Positions 48,807 to 59,155 are shown, counted from the stretch's first letter. The stretch: 63,836 bases of DNA from Thermoplasmata archaeon (GCA_003560595.1 PWKY01000022.1:1-63836); one strand, 5' to 3'. Numbers and translations are program-made. The notes: generated by a model from the sequence alone, not told the origin.

Positions 48807-50309
48807 ATGAAAGCTTACAAAGAACTTCTTGATATATCTTCAGAGTTGCGTGATCTTGAACGGACATTATCTTTACTTGCATGGGATGAACGTACTTATA
48901 TGCCACGAGGGTCTGTGAAAGGCCGTTCAGAGATGAGAGCTACGCTTTACAAGATACATCACAAACTATTGACCTCTGACCGCTTAAAACGATGTATAGA
49001 CGAGTTGAACAAACCCTCTAACTTTGACCAGCTAGATCAAATTCAAAAAGCATCATTGAGGGAGATGACCCGTGATTTTGAGAGGACTTACAACGTTCCA
49101 GACGAACTGATACAGCGTATTGCAAAGGCATCTTCTGAAGGCCAATCCATCTGGGAATCTGCAAGAAGTCAGTCTGATTTTGACATGTTTTTACCTTATC
49201 TTAAAAAGAACATAGAACTGCGAAAGGAATTCGCCAGCTACATAGACTACGAGAACGAACCCTACGATGCTTTACTGGACCAGTTCGATCCCGGCTCAAC
49301 CGCCAAGTGGGTTGAGAAGGTGTTCGCCCCTATGAAAAAGAAATTATCCCGGATAGTAGATGACATAGCCTCTTTAGATCATGTTCCGGGTGAAGGTATA
49401 TTCAAGGGAAAACAATTCCCGGTCAACACCCAGATATCCCTCTGTAAAAGGTTGGCCGAGGACATAGGCTTTGATTTCAACAGAGGTCGTCTTGATGACA
49501 CCGTTCATCCATTCACCGTAGGTATGGATTACGATGTAAGGATCACCAACAGGTACGATCCTGGAAACCTCTCTTCACTTTACAGCCTACTACACGAAGC
49601 AGGTCACGGTATGTACGAACAAAACATAGACCCAGATTTGTTTGGAACGCCTATCGGAAAGTATGTCTCAATGGGATTCCACGAATCTCAATCACGGACC
49701 TGGGAGAACTTTGTTGGTAGGAGCAGGGCATTCATGGAGTATCTATATCCTATCCTTACCGATGAATTCACATCATTACGAGATAGTTCTGAAGAAGATC
49801 TATACGGCGCTTTGAACCGTGTCGAACCCTCCTTGATAAGGGTGGAAGCTGATGAAGTCACTTACAATCTGCATATCGCTTTACGATACGATATCGAACT
49901 TGGATTATTTAGGGACGAGATCGAACCAGAAGAGACCGAAGTGGTATGGCAAAATAAGATGGAACAGTACCTTGGCATCGTACCATCTACCGCTGCAGAA
50001 GGGGTACTACAGGACGTTCACTGGTCCGCAGCACAGTTCGGTTACTTCCCCAGTTACGCATTAGGTAACCTATACGGAGCACAGATATTCGATACGGTTC
50101 GAAGGGAGATACCTTCCCTGGACGGCTTGATGTCTCATGGGGATTTCGAAAAACTGCGAAACTGGTTAGTGAACAACATATACATCCAAGGAAGAAAACA
50201 CCTTGCACCGGATATGTTAAAGATGCTCACAGGCGAGGATGTCAACGAGAACTACTTGATAGATTATATCAAAAAGAAATATTCGGGGATATATGGAGTA
50301 TCACTTTAG
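48807..50309 (+). CDS. M32-family metallocarboxypeptidase
   Basis: A 500-residue zinc carboxypeptidase of the Taq/Pfu type. The zinc motif HEAGHGMYEQ occurs around residues 266-275, and the third ligand Glu lies in the SQSRTWENFVG segment that follows. The C-terminal ALGNLYGAQIF and GRKHLAPDML are family hallmarks. It removes C-terminal amino acids from peptides, consistent with amino-acid use. ATG 48807 is 4 codons inside the frame and stands 27 bp after the TATA box. Confidence 0.95.
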   Translation: MKAYKELLDISSELRDLERTLSLLAWDERTYMPRGSVKGRSEMRATLYKIHHKLLTSDRLKRCIDELNKPSNFDQLDQIQKASLREMTRDFERTYNVPDELIQRIAKASSEGQSIWESARSQSDFDMFLPYLKKNIELRKEFASYIDYENEPYDALLDQFDPGSTAKWVEKVFAPMKKKLSRIVDDIASLDHVPGEGIFKGKQFPVNTQISLCKRLAEDIGFDFNRGRLDDTVHPFTVGMDYDVRITNRYDPGNLSSLYSLLHEAGHGMYEQNIDPDLFGTPIGKYVSMGFHESQSRTWENFVGRSRAFMEYLYPILTDEFTSLRDSSEEDLYGALNRVEPSLIRVEADEVTYNLHIALRYDIELGLFRDEIEPEETEVVWQNKMEQYLGIVPSTAAEGVLQDVHWSAAQFGYFPSYALGNLYGAQIFDTVRREIPSLDGLMSHGDFEKLRNWLVNNIYIQGRKHLAPDMLKMLTGEDVNENYLIDYIKKKYSGIYGVSL

Positions 50310-50362
50310 ATCAGCGGATGCGTTATCGAAACGGATCACGTTAATATAAGAGATGATAAAAG

Positions 50363-50434
50363 AGCCACTGGTGGGAGTCGAACCCACGACCTATTCCTTA
50401 CCAAGGAATCGCTATGCCTCTAAGCCACAGTGGC
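50363..50434 (-). tRNA. tRNA-Thr (anticodon GGT)
   Basis: A 72-base cloverleaf on the minus strand. The acceptor stem GCCACTG pairs with CAGTGGC, discriminator T. The anticodon stem ATTCC/GGAAT encloses TTGGTAA, anticodon GGT (threonine), and the T arm is GTGGG-TTCGACT-CCCAC. CCA is not encoded and no intron is present. It lies between the M32 gene and the convergent HTH gene. Confidence 0.96.
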
Positions 50435-50467
50435 TGTACGTTGATCCTAGTCTATCGTGACTCACTA

Positions 50468-50905
50468 TTAATCTTTTTCGTTCTTTAAAGCGTCGTATTT
50501 CCAGCGTTTCTTTACCTCAGCCACCTTCTTTTCATAGATCTCCTCGGCCAGATCTCCCTCTGCAAGTTTCATATCGAGATGCTCAAGCTGGATCTCGGCC
50601 CTTGATATCATGGTTTCTTTGTACCTACCCCCGATCTTATCCAATGTATTCACAAGTTGACTGCATTGTTTGGTCAACTCGTATATGATCTTAGGCCTTC
50701 CGTCTGGGGGGAATATGGCATTTCGTTCTACCAAACCCCAATCATGAAGCTCCAAAAGGTGTTTATCTACCCCCTGCCGGGTCATCTCCAACTTTTTCGC
50801 CAGGTCCTCAGGATGATCGTATCCCTTGCTCATAAGATCGATGATCATACACCTGGTTGGAGACGAGAATAAACTCAGCATATCTTCGGTGAATTTTTTC
50901 ATCAT
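50468..50905 (-). CDS. Winged-helix transcriptional regulator
   Basis: A 145-residue ArsR/PadR-like regulator. The winged helix is at about 6-70 (LFSSPTRCMIIDLMSKGYDH, then the recognition helix in KKLEMTRQGVDKHLLELHDW and the wing GLVERNAIFPPDGRPKII); the rest is a helical dimerisation segment. It is divergent from the bactofilin-like gene, across a 154-bp AT-rich intergenic region, and probably controls that gene and itself. Confidence 0.85.
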   Translation of the reverse strand: MMKKFTEDMLSLFSSPTRCMIIDLMSKGYDHPEDLAKKLEMTRQGVDKHLLELHDWGLVERNAIFPPDGRPKIIYELTKQCSQLVNTLDKIGGRYKETMISRAEIQLEHLDMKLAEGDLAEEIYEKKVAEVKKRWKYDALKNEKD

Positions 50906-51059
50906 CTAGGGAATCTATCGTCCTCTATATCAACTTTTTCAACCTTGAAGTTGAAGTTATCTACTATACAATTGCATTTATCCAATATTATCTTTAAAAT
51001 ACATATAAATACTAGGCATACTTTATCTATAACAAGAACAAAAATAGAGGTGTATAAAA

Positions 51060-51935
51060 ATGGAAGATAAGATCCTAAGGAAACTCGAAGAAAGGCTCGC
51101 AAACGGTGAGATCTCAGAAGATACTTACAAGAAGATCAAAGCGAGGCACGAAAAGCAGGAAAAGATGACTCAAGAAGAATTCGACGATGAAGAAGATGAG
51201 ATGGATTCAGAAGAGATACCTGTGGACGTAGGGGGTAAAACTAAAAGAGTATCTTTGTCTGGGGCATCCAAATCATCCGATGTGAATTGTGAGTACTTCA
51301 GCTCTTCTGGAGCGTCTAAAATAGAGGGATACCTAAAAGCAGACGAAGCAAAGATATCCGGTGCAACGAAGATCGAAGGAGATGCAAATGTGGGGGAACT
51401 CAGCTCAAGCGGCAGTTTCAAAGTAGTGGGTACTACCGAAGCAAAGAAGATGTCTCTTTCCGGAGCAAGTAAGTTCGAAGGTAAAGTTAAAGCAGAGCAT
51501 ATCAAATCCATGGGCTCCTCCAAGTTCGAAGCGGATATCGAAGTTGACGAATTCTCATCTTCTGGTGCTTTGAAGATCATGAGAGATATTAACGCCAAAA
51601 CATTCACCGCTACTGGGGCCTTCAGGATAGAAGGAACATTGAAAGCACACGAGGTGATGCTTAAACCAGGTGGAGATTGTTATGTTAAACACATCAAAGG
51701 CGGAGATATTCTAGTTGAAAGCAGCGGAGGAAGCGGCCTTTTTTCCATGTTCAAAAAAGGTAAACTAGAAGCAGAAAAGATCACAGGTGACAATATCTAC
51801 CTTGAGAATACCATGGCAAAAACGGTGGAGGGTAAAGACGTCAAGATAGGTCCGGGATGTAAAGTGGGTACCGTACGTGGAAAAAATGTGAAAGTACACG
51901 AATCCGCCAGCGTGGATAACAAGGAAAATCTATAG
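51060..51935 (+). CDS. Bactofilin-like polymer-forming protein with SHOCT-like N-terminus
   Basis: A 291-residue protein. The first 35 residues (ILRKLEERLANGEISEDTYK) resemble a SHOCT domain; a short acidic linker follows, then from about residue 60 a regular series of short beta-strands with SGASK-type turns (SLSGASK, SSSGASK, KISGATK), the pattern of the bactofilin right-handed beta helix (DUF583-like). Such proteins polymerise without nucleotides. Archaeal examples are rare and little studied. The N-terminal SHOCT may help oligomerisation. The gene is preceded by GGTG and divergent from an HTH regulator. Confidence 0.8.
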   Translation: MEDKILRKLEERLANGEISEDTYKKIKARHEKQEKMTQEEFDDEEDEMDSEEIPVDVGGKTKRVSLSGASKSSDVNCEYFSSSGASKIEGYLKADEAKISGATKIEGDANVGELSSSGSFKVVGTTEAKKMSLSGASKFEGKVKAEHIKSMGSSKFEADIEVDEFSSSGALKIMRDINAKTFTATGAFRIEGTLKAHEVMLKPGGDCYVKHIKGGDILVESSGGSGLFSMFKKGKLEAEKITGDNIYLENTMAKTVEGKDVKIGPGCKVGTVRGKNVKVHESASVDNKENL

Positions 51936-54900
51936 CCCTCTTGTACGTTCGTACCACTTTCGAACCTCGTAGTCCGAAACCCTTTTCCTTTTCCTTTTTT
52001 CTTTGTATATAAGATTGTGTTCGTAGGCCCATTCTTTGACCGTTTTCATATACTTTTTATCTCCTTCGAACTCTCGGATCGAAAGTATACCTGAACTGGT
52101 TTTTCCCTTGAAAGCTGCCACCATCTGTGTACCGTGGAATACAACAAAACACGAACTGAGACCAAAACGCTCTTTTATCTCGTTCCTCAGATAGATATTC
52201 AAACGGTCTTTTGGACTTATGACGAATTTATTCCCTAGGGTAATCTTCCCTACCTTATCTACACCGTCTGAGAGCATCCAGTGCATGGACTCGTTCCCTT
52301 CTTCTATGAACCCTTTAACAAGATAACCATCCTCAACAAGATCGGATAAGGAATCCCTTATCTCACCCATACCCACGTCAGAACCGATGTACGAAGATAG
52401 TCGTTCAGCGGTAAAGTATCCAAAGGACTGCATGCACCATAAAATAACTTTATCCAGTGCCATAGTTCTACCCATATCTGTATCCGGTACCTTAACGTAA
52501 TTCCCGTCGTGATCCTTGGCAACAACGGAACCTTGGTACATGGCATCAAGTGATTTCTTGGTCCTAACTTTACTGTATGGTGACCTAACGAATACGTGTC
52601 TTTTAGATACAGGTCCTTCCCTTTCTATTATCTCCAACACTTCTTCCATAACATGGTCGATAGCCATCGATTTTGCGGCACCATATACCGATATATCTTT
52701 TAAAGTACAGTAGGTAACGTATGGGGGTATCACCTTCGCCTGCATAACTTCGCCCCTACGGTGCATCCATTTGATATTGGAACGACCAGATATCCTTTCG
52801 GTGATCTCCTCGTCCGATCTAGCACCTTTTAATTCTCTGATCGCCTCATGTGCTCCGTCCATGGGGTTACCTGCAAGATGCTGTCTGTACATCAGATAGG
52901 ATAGTAGATCTTCTTCTTCAAAAACATCTGAGATAACGTTACCCTTGACCAACATCCCCTGGATCATCCGGTAACCGTTATCTATGAAGATATCTAACAA
53001 TTCCTGCTCAAGTTCGCCAACATCAATATTGTTGAAGTAGCGGACCCTCAAAACATCAAAACCCCGGATGTTGTAATATCTCATCATGTTGTCTATCTCT
53101 TTGAGTAATTCACCAAGCAGTGACTCGTCTTCCAGGTCGATGTGCCTGAATTCGACACAACCGCTCATCTCCCATATCTCGAGTCCACCTATGACCTTTC
53201 CACCCTTTATAACCGGATATATCCAGTCATCTCCGTATCTGCCATAGATCTCAGCCCAAAGTGGTCCAGCGTAATGATCGTTTTTAGATAAGATCCTCAA
53301 CCTCTGCAGTTCCCCAGGATCGGCTTCCCTCAATGAATTCAACTCATCAGGGTAAATATAAAGCTCCCTTTTAGAGGGACCCACACGTACCCTTATAGCC
53401 TCACCATCCCTGACCATTTGTGAAAGTACTGATTCCACCTCTCTTCGAAAAAAGCCGGTCATGTAACGCAGGTCCGATATGCCTGTAGGTCCGTGTGATC
53501 TAAGTAAACGTTTCACCAATTTTTTACGAGCCTCGTTACACGGTAACGGCTTAACATCAACGTACTGGTAAACGTTCTTTGTAGACCATCCTTCTTCACC
53601 GGTGAACTCCCGGATCACGTACAGGTTGGAATCGAGCTTCTTGACCACTTCCTTTACCCTTGAAGTGCTGAGATCTGAAAGCCTCTTTAATTCCCTCAGC
53701 GAGTTGGCCTTCCCTTCTTTGATAAATTCCAGTACCTCTTCTTCATCTTGGTTCAATTCTTCGGTTCGATACGCTCCGACCAGCATGGGTACGTCATCTT
53801 TAAGAACGTACCGTACCCGTCCCCTAAGAAAACGGCCCTCCTTGATATCTTCCCCCTCACGCATACTTTCCCAAGATCCCATATCAAAATCCTCCACCCG
53901 CATGTGAACTTCGTATGGACTGCTGGCTTCTACAAAGAATTGGAAGTATTCTTTTATTGATCCGAACTGATGGAACATCTTTTCTGCACGATAAGATAGT
54001 ATCTTCTCTTCTGACACGTGCTCTTTTCCAGGGAATTTAAGATCGTGATAATCCTCATAGAGCATGTACTGAGTACCTTCGCCTATGACGAGTTTACCGG
54101 AAACCAGTCTACCCGCCTCAACCAGATTATTAAGAGCTATCATCACCCGGTCTTCGGGCATGGCTAGAGCGAAGGCTATCTCTTCCATCTCTCTGGGTGC
54201 ATCGTACTCTAAGAAGTCCAATATGTAGCTTTCAACCTTCTCCATGTCGATATCATACATGGGCAAGAGGCCGTACCTGAAGTTATCCTCTTCGTCCATG
54301 CCCCTTCTATTGATCAGTCTTCTTCTTTCGAGATCTCTCAACAAGTTGGAAACGTCACGGAGTTTTAGTTCGGTTTCATGATAAACCTCTCGTGAACTTT
54401 TATATCCGTCGTTTAACGCATTCATCACTGGTGCCGCACCGTAGGGAGGTTCCCCTTGGTCCATGCACATAAGATGGTCTTTCAACCTATCGGAACTAAC
54501 CCAACGATGTGTATCTCCCATCCAGATCGATTGAATATCTTTATCTCTCAGTAATTCTTTACCCCATCTGCGTACTTCTTCGTGGGTTTTTTCAGTATAG
54601 AGATAAACGTTCTTACCTCTCTCGTTGAATACATGTATGGGCCCCAGTTCTCGGATCACCTCTAACATCCCTTCTTTATCTTGGAAAGAGGGTATCTTAG
54701 AGAAGAAATGATCGTCAACGGTTTTCCTTTCAAATTGAAAGCTTTCTATCTCATCTTGTGGTATTACCTTTTCAAGCACCTTTTGATGGAACTGTCGGAG
54801 CAAACTGCTGCGGTCGTCCATCATAACAACATCGGATATACCGATCATAACAACGTTATGGGCGAAGGGAGACGGTATGTCTGAATAGTGTGATATCACC

Positions 54901-57320
54901 ATATCCATTTCACCATCCTTCAACTGGCTGAGTACCTCACGAGCGTTCTTAAGGTCAAGTACCTGATAAAGTATCTCGTTGTATGTCTCTTTAGTTATGG
55001 GGAACTCATCATACTCGTGAAGTGTTTCCAGTATCTTGTCCGCTCGGCGTTTTTGCTTTGCTACGGAAATATCTTTACCTTTATAGTTTCGAAGTACCAT
55101 GAAGGCCCTGCCGGCACAGTGTCTGAATCTTTGTTTGAATAGTTCTGTGTTCCTGACCCCTCTTTTGAGGATGCCCTCTATATTATCTTCCCTGACCAGA
55201 TCTTTGATATCCTCCAACCTCACCTTTTTCTTGGTGGTCACCATGAAGCAGTCGTCAGTCACCGATACACGGGTGCTGCAGTGATACTTTCGTGAGATCG
55301 CGTATGCGTAGGCCCGGGACAAAGCGTCGTTCACCCTACGACCGAAGCAAGCGTGGAATATGATGTTGTATCTCCCTTTCTCATCCACGTAACCCTCTAT
55401 CACCATCCTCTTATCGGTTGGAAGCACGTTTCCGAAGGCCATCTGTTCTTTGAAGTAGCTCACTATGGTCTGGGCTGAACCTCCATCGATATGATACTCC
55501 TTCATCAACCATGGTATAACATCCTTGTCTTTCTCTATACGACTGTAAGATTCCCGCCTAAACTCGCCTATGGCCATGGATAGGTCGAAACTTCGCGGCA
55601 GCATCTCTCCCGTCCAGCTAGGTACGGTTGGTTTTTTACCCACAGCGTCCTTAACGAATACTCTGGTACCCTTGGTATGTATGAATTCGTAGGACTTACC
55701 CCCGAGGATGAACACATCTCCCATGGTCAATCTTTCAACAAACTTTTCTGATAGTTTACCCAAGGGTACTCCCCTATCCGAGTAAACTCTAAAGCTCGAG
55801 TCCGAGGGTATGGTCCCGACGTTGAGGTAATATATCATCTGTATACCACCTTTCTTCCCCATCACCCCCTCTTCTTTGTTGTACCATATCTTGGAGTAAA
55901 CGTTCTTGAATGTAGAACCGCTCAGATATTCCAGCGTACGGTCGAAATCCTCTCTTGTAAGCTCCTTGTAACAGTAGGCTCTTTTTATAAGTTGGAATGC
56001 CTCCTCTACATCCCACCTTTTTTCTATGCTCATCCCCACCAGTGATTGAGCAAGAACATCCAAGTTATCTTGTGGGATATTGACCCTGTCGATCTCGTGC
56101 TTATAGGCTTGCCTGGTGAGCACCGAACATTCGACCAGATCGTCCTTCTCAAAAACTATCATGCGTCCTTTCGATGTTTGACCGACGCCGTGACCTGCCC
56201 TGCCCACTCGCTGAAGCCCTTTTGCCACCGACTTTGGAGAACCTACCTGTATCACAAGGTCGATAAAGCCAACGTCTATGCCCAGCTCTAAGGACGTAGA
56301 GGATACCGCAGCATCTAGTTCTCCATCCTTAAGATCATCTTCTACAGTTATCCGCGTTTCCTTGGATAAGCTTCCATGGTGTGCGGCGATGTCTTTGATC
56401 TCCCTCTCCTGAAGCTTAAAAGACACGTTCTCCGCACCACTCCTAGTGTTGGTGAATATCAGTGTCGTGCGGTGCTCTTCGACCATGTCTTTCAACAGAT
56501 CGTACATCCTGGCATTCACCACTTCGTAGGGCAGCACGGTCATATCATCCACCGGTGACAAAACACCAAGGTCCATGCGTTTTTCCGTTATCACCTCGAT
56601 TATGTTTACATCTCTTGGTTCCCCGTTCTCGTAACCCCCTAGGAATTTCGCTATCTCTGTGATGGGAGCCTGGGTAGCTGAGAGCCCGATACGGGTCATA
56701 TTATTTTTAACCAGCTCTTCCAATCTTTCCACGTTCAGTGATAAGAAGGACCCACGTTTCGAGGAGCATATATCATGTATCTCGTCCATTATGAAGTATT
56801 GGACACCGTCGAAACTCTCTCTGAACTTAGGAGAAGAGAGCACCAGTGCAAGAGATTCCGGGGTAGTGATCAGTATATGAGGTGGTTTCTTTACCATCTT
56901 ACGCCTTTCTGATTGTGGAGTATCTCCGGACCTGATAGCGGTGGTGATCTCCGGTACTTTAATCCCCCTTTCTTCAGCTAACTCCCTTATCTCCTCCAGC
57001 GGCTTTTCCAAGTTCTTGTGAATATCGTTTGCAAGTGCCTTTAAAGGGGATACGTATACGCAGTATATCCTATCCTCCAACTCCCCTTTTTTGTCAAGTT
57101 TGAACAACTCGTTTATTATGGACAAAAAGGCGGTAAGAGTTTTACCGGTCCCAGTCGGAGATGAAACCAACACGTTCTTTCTTTCATGTATAAGTGGAAT
57201 CGCGAATCCTTGTGGCTCGGTAAGATAATCGAACTTATCGTCGAACCATCGGGCGATTAGTGGTTCCATAAGGGATAGAACCTTGTCTTTCTCCTTCCTT
57301 TCCGATGCACGTATAATCAT
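51930..57320 (-). CDS. lhr: Giant Lhr-type ATP-dependent helicase
   Basis: A 1796-residue Superfamily 2 helicase, the largest protein here. The Lhr helicase core fills about the first 450 residues: Walker A SSPTGTGKT at 53-61, DEIH at 179-182, SATQAP at 214-219 and QRVGRAGHG (motif VI). The rest, about 1300 residues, contains several winged-helix segments (for example SHGPTGISDLRYMTGFFRRE and FGYFTAERLSSYIGSDVG). Archaeal Lhr proteins are usually 800-950 residues and E. coli Lhr is 1538, so this is a long form. Lhr proteins unwind DNA and RNA:DNA hybrids in repair; the C-terminal half may add a DNA-processing activity. The end overlaps the convergent bactofilin gene by 6 bp. Confidence 0.88.
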   Translation of the reverse strand: MIIRASERKEKDKVLSLMEPLIARWFDDKFDYLTEPQGFAIPLIHERKNVLVSSPTGTGKTLTAFLSIINELFKLDKKGELEDRIYCVYVSPLKALANDIHKNLEKPLEEIRELAEERGIKVPEITTAIRSGDTPQSERRKMVKKPPHILITTPESLALVLSSPKFRESFDGVQYFIMDEIHDICSSKRGSFLSLNVERLEELVKNNMTRIGLSATQAPITEIAKFLGGYENGEPRDVNIIEVITEKRMDLGVLSPVDDMTVLPYEVVNARMYDLLKDMVEEHRTTLIFTNTRSGAENVSFKLQEREIKDIAAHHGSLSKETRITVEDDLKDGELDAAVSSTSLELGIDVGFIDLVIQVGSPKSVAKGLQRVGRAGHGVGQTSKGRMIVFEKDDLVECSVLTRQAYKHEIDRVNIPQDNLDVLAQSLVGMSIEKRWDVEEAFQLIKRAYCYKELTREDFDRTLEYLSGSTFKNVYSKIWYNKEEGVMGKKGGIQMIYYLNVGTIPSDSSFRVYSDRGVPLGKLSEKFVERLTMGDVFILGGKSYEFIHTKGTRVFVKDAVGKKPTVPSWTGEMLPRSFDLSMAIGEFRRESYSRIEKDKDVIPWLMKEYHIDGGSAQTIVSYFKEQMAFGNVLPTDKRMVIEGYVDEKGRYNIIFHACFGRRVNDALSRAYAYAISRKYHCSTRVSVTDDCFMVTTKKKVRLEDIKDLVREDNIEGILKRGVRNTELFKQRFRHCAGRAFMVLRNYKGKDISVAKQKRRADKILETLHEYDEFPITKETYNEILYQVLDLKNAREVLSQLKDGEMDMVISHYSDIPSPFAHNVVMIGISDVVMMDDRSSLLRQFHQKVLEKVIPQDEIESFQFERKTVDDHFFSKIPSFQDKEGMLEVIRELGPIHVFNERGKNVYLYTEKTHEEVRRWGKELLRDKDIQSIWMGDTHRWVSSDRLKDHLMCMDQGEPPYGAAPVMNALNDGYKSSREVYHETELKLRDVSNLLRDLERRRLINRRGMDEEDNFRYGLLPMYDIDMEKVESYILDFLEYDAPREMEEIAFALAMPEDRVMIALNNLVEAGRLVSGKLVIGEGTQYMLYEDYHDLKFPGKEHVSEEKILSYRAEKMFHQFGSIKEYFQFFVEASSPYEVHMRVEDFDMGSWESMREGEDIKEGRFLRGRVRYVLKDDVPMLVGAYRTEELNQDEEEVLEFIKEGKANSLRELKRLSDLSTSRVKEVVKKLDSNLYVIREFTGEEGWSTKNVYQYVDVKPLPCNEARKKLVKRLLRSHGPTGISDLRYMTGFFRREVESVLSQMVRDGEAIRVRVGPSKRELYIYPDELNSLREADPGELQRLRILSKNDHYAGPLWAEIYGRYGDDWIYPVIKGGKVIGGLEIWEMSGCVEFRHIDLEDESLLGELLKEIDNMMRYYNIRGFDVLRVRYFNNIDVGELEQELLDIFIDNGYRMIQGMLVKGNVISDVFEEEDLLSYLMYRQHLAGNPMDGAHEAIRELKGARSDEEITERISGRSNIKWMHRRGEVMQAKVIPPYVTYCTLKDISVYGAAKSMAIDHVMEEVLEIIEREGPVSKRHVFVRSPYSKVRTKKSLDAMYQGSVVAKDHDGNYVKVPDTDMGRTMALDKVILWCMQSFGYFTAERLSSYIGSDVGMGEIRDSLSDLVEDGYLVKGFIEEGNESMHWMLSDGVDKVGKITLGNKFVISPKDRLNIYLRNEIKERFGLSSCFVVFHGTQMVAAFKGKTSSGILSIREFEGDKKYMKTVKEWAYEHNLIYKEKRKRKRVSDYEVRKWYERTRGL

Positions 57321-57457
57321 CTATATTTTCCTCATCGGTACATAGAATATCACCCTACGTAGAAGCGGTTAATGAATATTTCCCTTTGATAGTAAATATC
57401 TCAACCGTAGAAATCTTCAAATATCCCCCTCCGATATAGCCGCCTAAGGTGTATCAG

Positions 57458-58360
57458 ATGGAAATCGAAATATCAAAATTACGTTTTGGTTCGGAATTGT
57501 TGAAAAAGGGCTTCGCTAGTATGCAGAAGGGCGGAGTTATCATGGATGTTACCAACGCTGATGAAGCCGCTATCGCAGAGGATGCAGGCGCAGTAGCAGT
57601 GATGGCCTTGGAAAGAGTACCAGCAGATATCCGTGAAGCTGGAGGCGTCGCCCGGATGGCTGATCCTAAGAAGGTCAGGGAGATTTTAGACTCGGTGGAT
57701 ATACCGGTCATGGCAAAGTGCAGAATCGGTCATTTTGTGGAGGCACAGGTATTGGAGAGTCTGGGCGTTGATATGGTGGACGAATCCGAAGTTCTCACGC
57801 CGGCCGATCCATTTTATCATGTAGACAAGTCATTATTCGATGTACCATTCGTTTGCGGGTGCAGAAATCTGGGAGAGGCTTTGAGAAGGATAGATGAAGG
57901 TGCAGCTATGATGCGTACAAAGGGGGAAGCAGGTACCGGTAATATAGTGGAGGCGGTCAGACATCAACGTACCGTTCAAGGAGCGATCCACGAGTTAAGG
58001 AAGAAGGATAAACACGAACTAAGAGATGCTGCCAAACTCTACGGAGTTCCATTGGAACTCGTTCAGGAAGTCGCCGATATGCAGCGTCTACCGGTGGTCA
58101 ACTTCGCAGCCGGTGGTATAGCGACTCCAGCCGATGCGGCTCTTATGATGCAGATGGGAAGCGACGGTGTATTCGTAGGTAGCGGTATATTCAAATCGGA
58201 AAATCCACCTATGATGGCTGAAGCTATAGTGAAATCAGTTATGCACTATGATGATCCCGAAACACTTGCAGATATATCCGACGGACTGGGCGATGCTATG
58301 CCCGGTAAGAACATAGACGATATACCGGAATCTGAGAGACTGCAGGAAAGAGGATGGTAA
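57458..58360 (+). CDS. pdxS: Pyridoxal 5'-phosphate synthase subunit PdxS
   Basis: A 300-residue PdxS/SNZ1 protein, the lyase that makes vitamin B6 from ribose 5-phosphate, glyceraldehyde 3-phosphate and ammonia. It shows [20 protein letters not shown], the catalytic Lys in [15 protein letters not shown] (substrate Schiff base) and [20 protein letters not shown]. The ammonia-producing partner PdxT is not in the window. The start is taken as the ATG three codons inside the longest frame, since homologues begin MEIEISKLR-like. Confidence 0.95.
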   Translation: MEIEISKLRFGSELLKKGFASMQKGGVIMDVTNADEAAIAEDAGAVAVMALERVPADIREAGGVARMADPKKVREILDSVDIPVMAKCRIGHFVEAQVLESLGVDMVDESEVLTPADPFYHVDKSLFDVPFVCGCRNLGEALRRIDEGAAMMRTKGEAGTGNIVEAVRHQRTVQGAIHELRKKDKHELRDAAKLYGVPLELVQEVADMQRLPVVNFAAGGIATPADAALMMQMGSDGVFVGSGIFKSENPPMMAEAIVKSVMHYDDPETLADISDGLGDAMPGKNIDDIPESERLQERGW

Positions 58361-58366
58361 ACCAAC

Positions 58367-59155
58367 TTATAGGTTAGATCTGCTCCAACCACCGTCCACA
58401 GGTATCGCTACGCCTGTTACATAGGAAGAACGCTTAGAGCACAGGAAGGCGACAACCTCCCCGAGTTCCTCAGGCTTTCCTATCCTTTCTAGTGGGATAT
58501 CTTTGGACAGCTTATTCACACCTTCTTGGTAATCGCTGATATCTCCCCTTTCTATGGACTGATTTATGAGCCCCTCCACACGCTCGGTCTCGGTGTATCC
58601 CGGAAGAACGGCGTTTACACGTATTTCTGGAGCTAGCTCTCGTGATAACGTTTTCATGAGTCCTAAAACTCCCATCCTGACTGAGTTTGAAAGTACCAGA
58701 TCGTCTATGGATTCTTTAACGGAAATAGAAGTGATATTGACGATGGTTCCACCGTTCTCTTTAAGGTGTTCCTCCGCCTCTTGGGTCAAACGAACAACGC
58801 TCATCAGTAAAGACTCAAAGGCCTTGTGCCATTCCTCACCCAGTGTTTCCATGAATTTTTTACTCGGTGGGCCCCCTACGCAGGTGACCAAGTGGTCGAT
58901 AGTTCCGAATTCTTCGACTGTGCGATTGACGAGATGAACAACATCTTTCTCAATGCTGACATCTGCCTTGATGCCGATCACTTTTCCCGTAGCCGTTTTT
59001 TTAAGGTCGCTGACCGCTCTTTTGAGCTTCTCAGTATTCCTACCGTTTAAAACCACGTTCACCCCTTCTTCAGCCAGGGCTTTAGCAGATGCGTAACCGA
59101 GTCCACCACTGGATCCCGTGATCAAAGCCGTGTTTCCTTTTATATCCAAGTCCAT
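58367..59155 (-). CDS. Short-chain dehydrogenase/reductase
   Basis: A 262-residue classical SDR. The NAD(P) motif TGSSGGLGYASAKAL lies at the N-terminus, GGPPSKKF is in the substrate loop, and the usual catalytic Tyr-x-x-x-Lys is not visible at its normal place: the segment reads LVLSNSVRMGVLGLMKTLSR, where Ser-Asn-Ser-Val-Arg-Met stands where Tyr and Lys would be. The serine (NITSISV) is present. Either activity is altered or the protein has a non-catalytic role. The end SSYVTGVAIPVDGGWS is family-typical. It ends 7 bp from the convergent pdxS stop. Confidence 0.85.
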   Translation of the reverse strand: MDLDIKGNTALITGSSGGLGYASAKALAEEGVNVVLNGRNTEKLKRAVSDLKKTATGKVIGIKADVSIEKDVVHLVNRTVEEFGTIDHLVTCVGGPPSKKFMETLGEEWHKAFESLLMSVVRLTQEAEEHLKENGGTIVNITSISVKESIDDLVLSNSVRMGVLGLMKTLSRELAPEIRVNAVLPGYTETERVEGLINQSIERGDISDYQEGVNKLSKDIPLERIGKPEELGEVVAFLCSKRSSYVTGVAIPVDGGWSRSNL

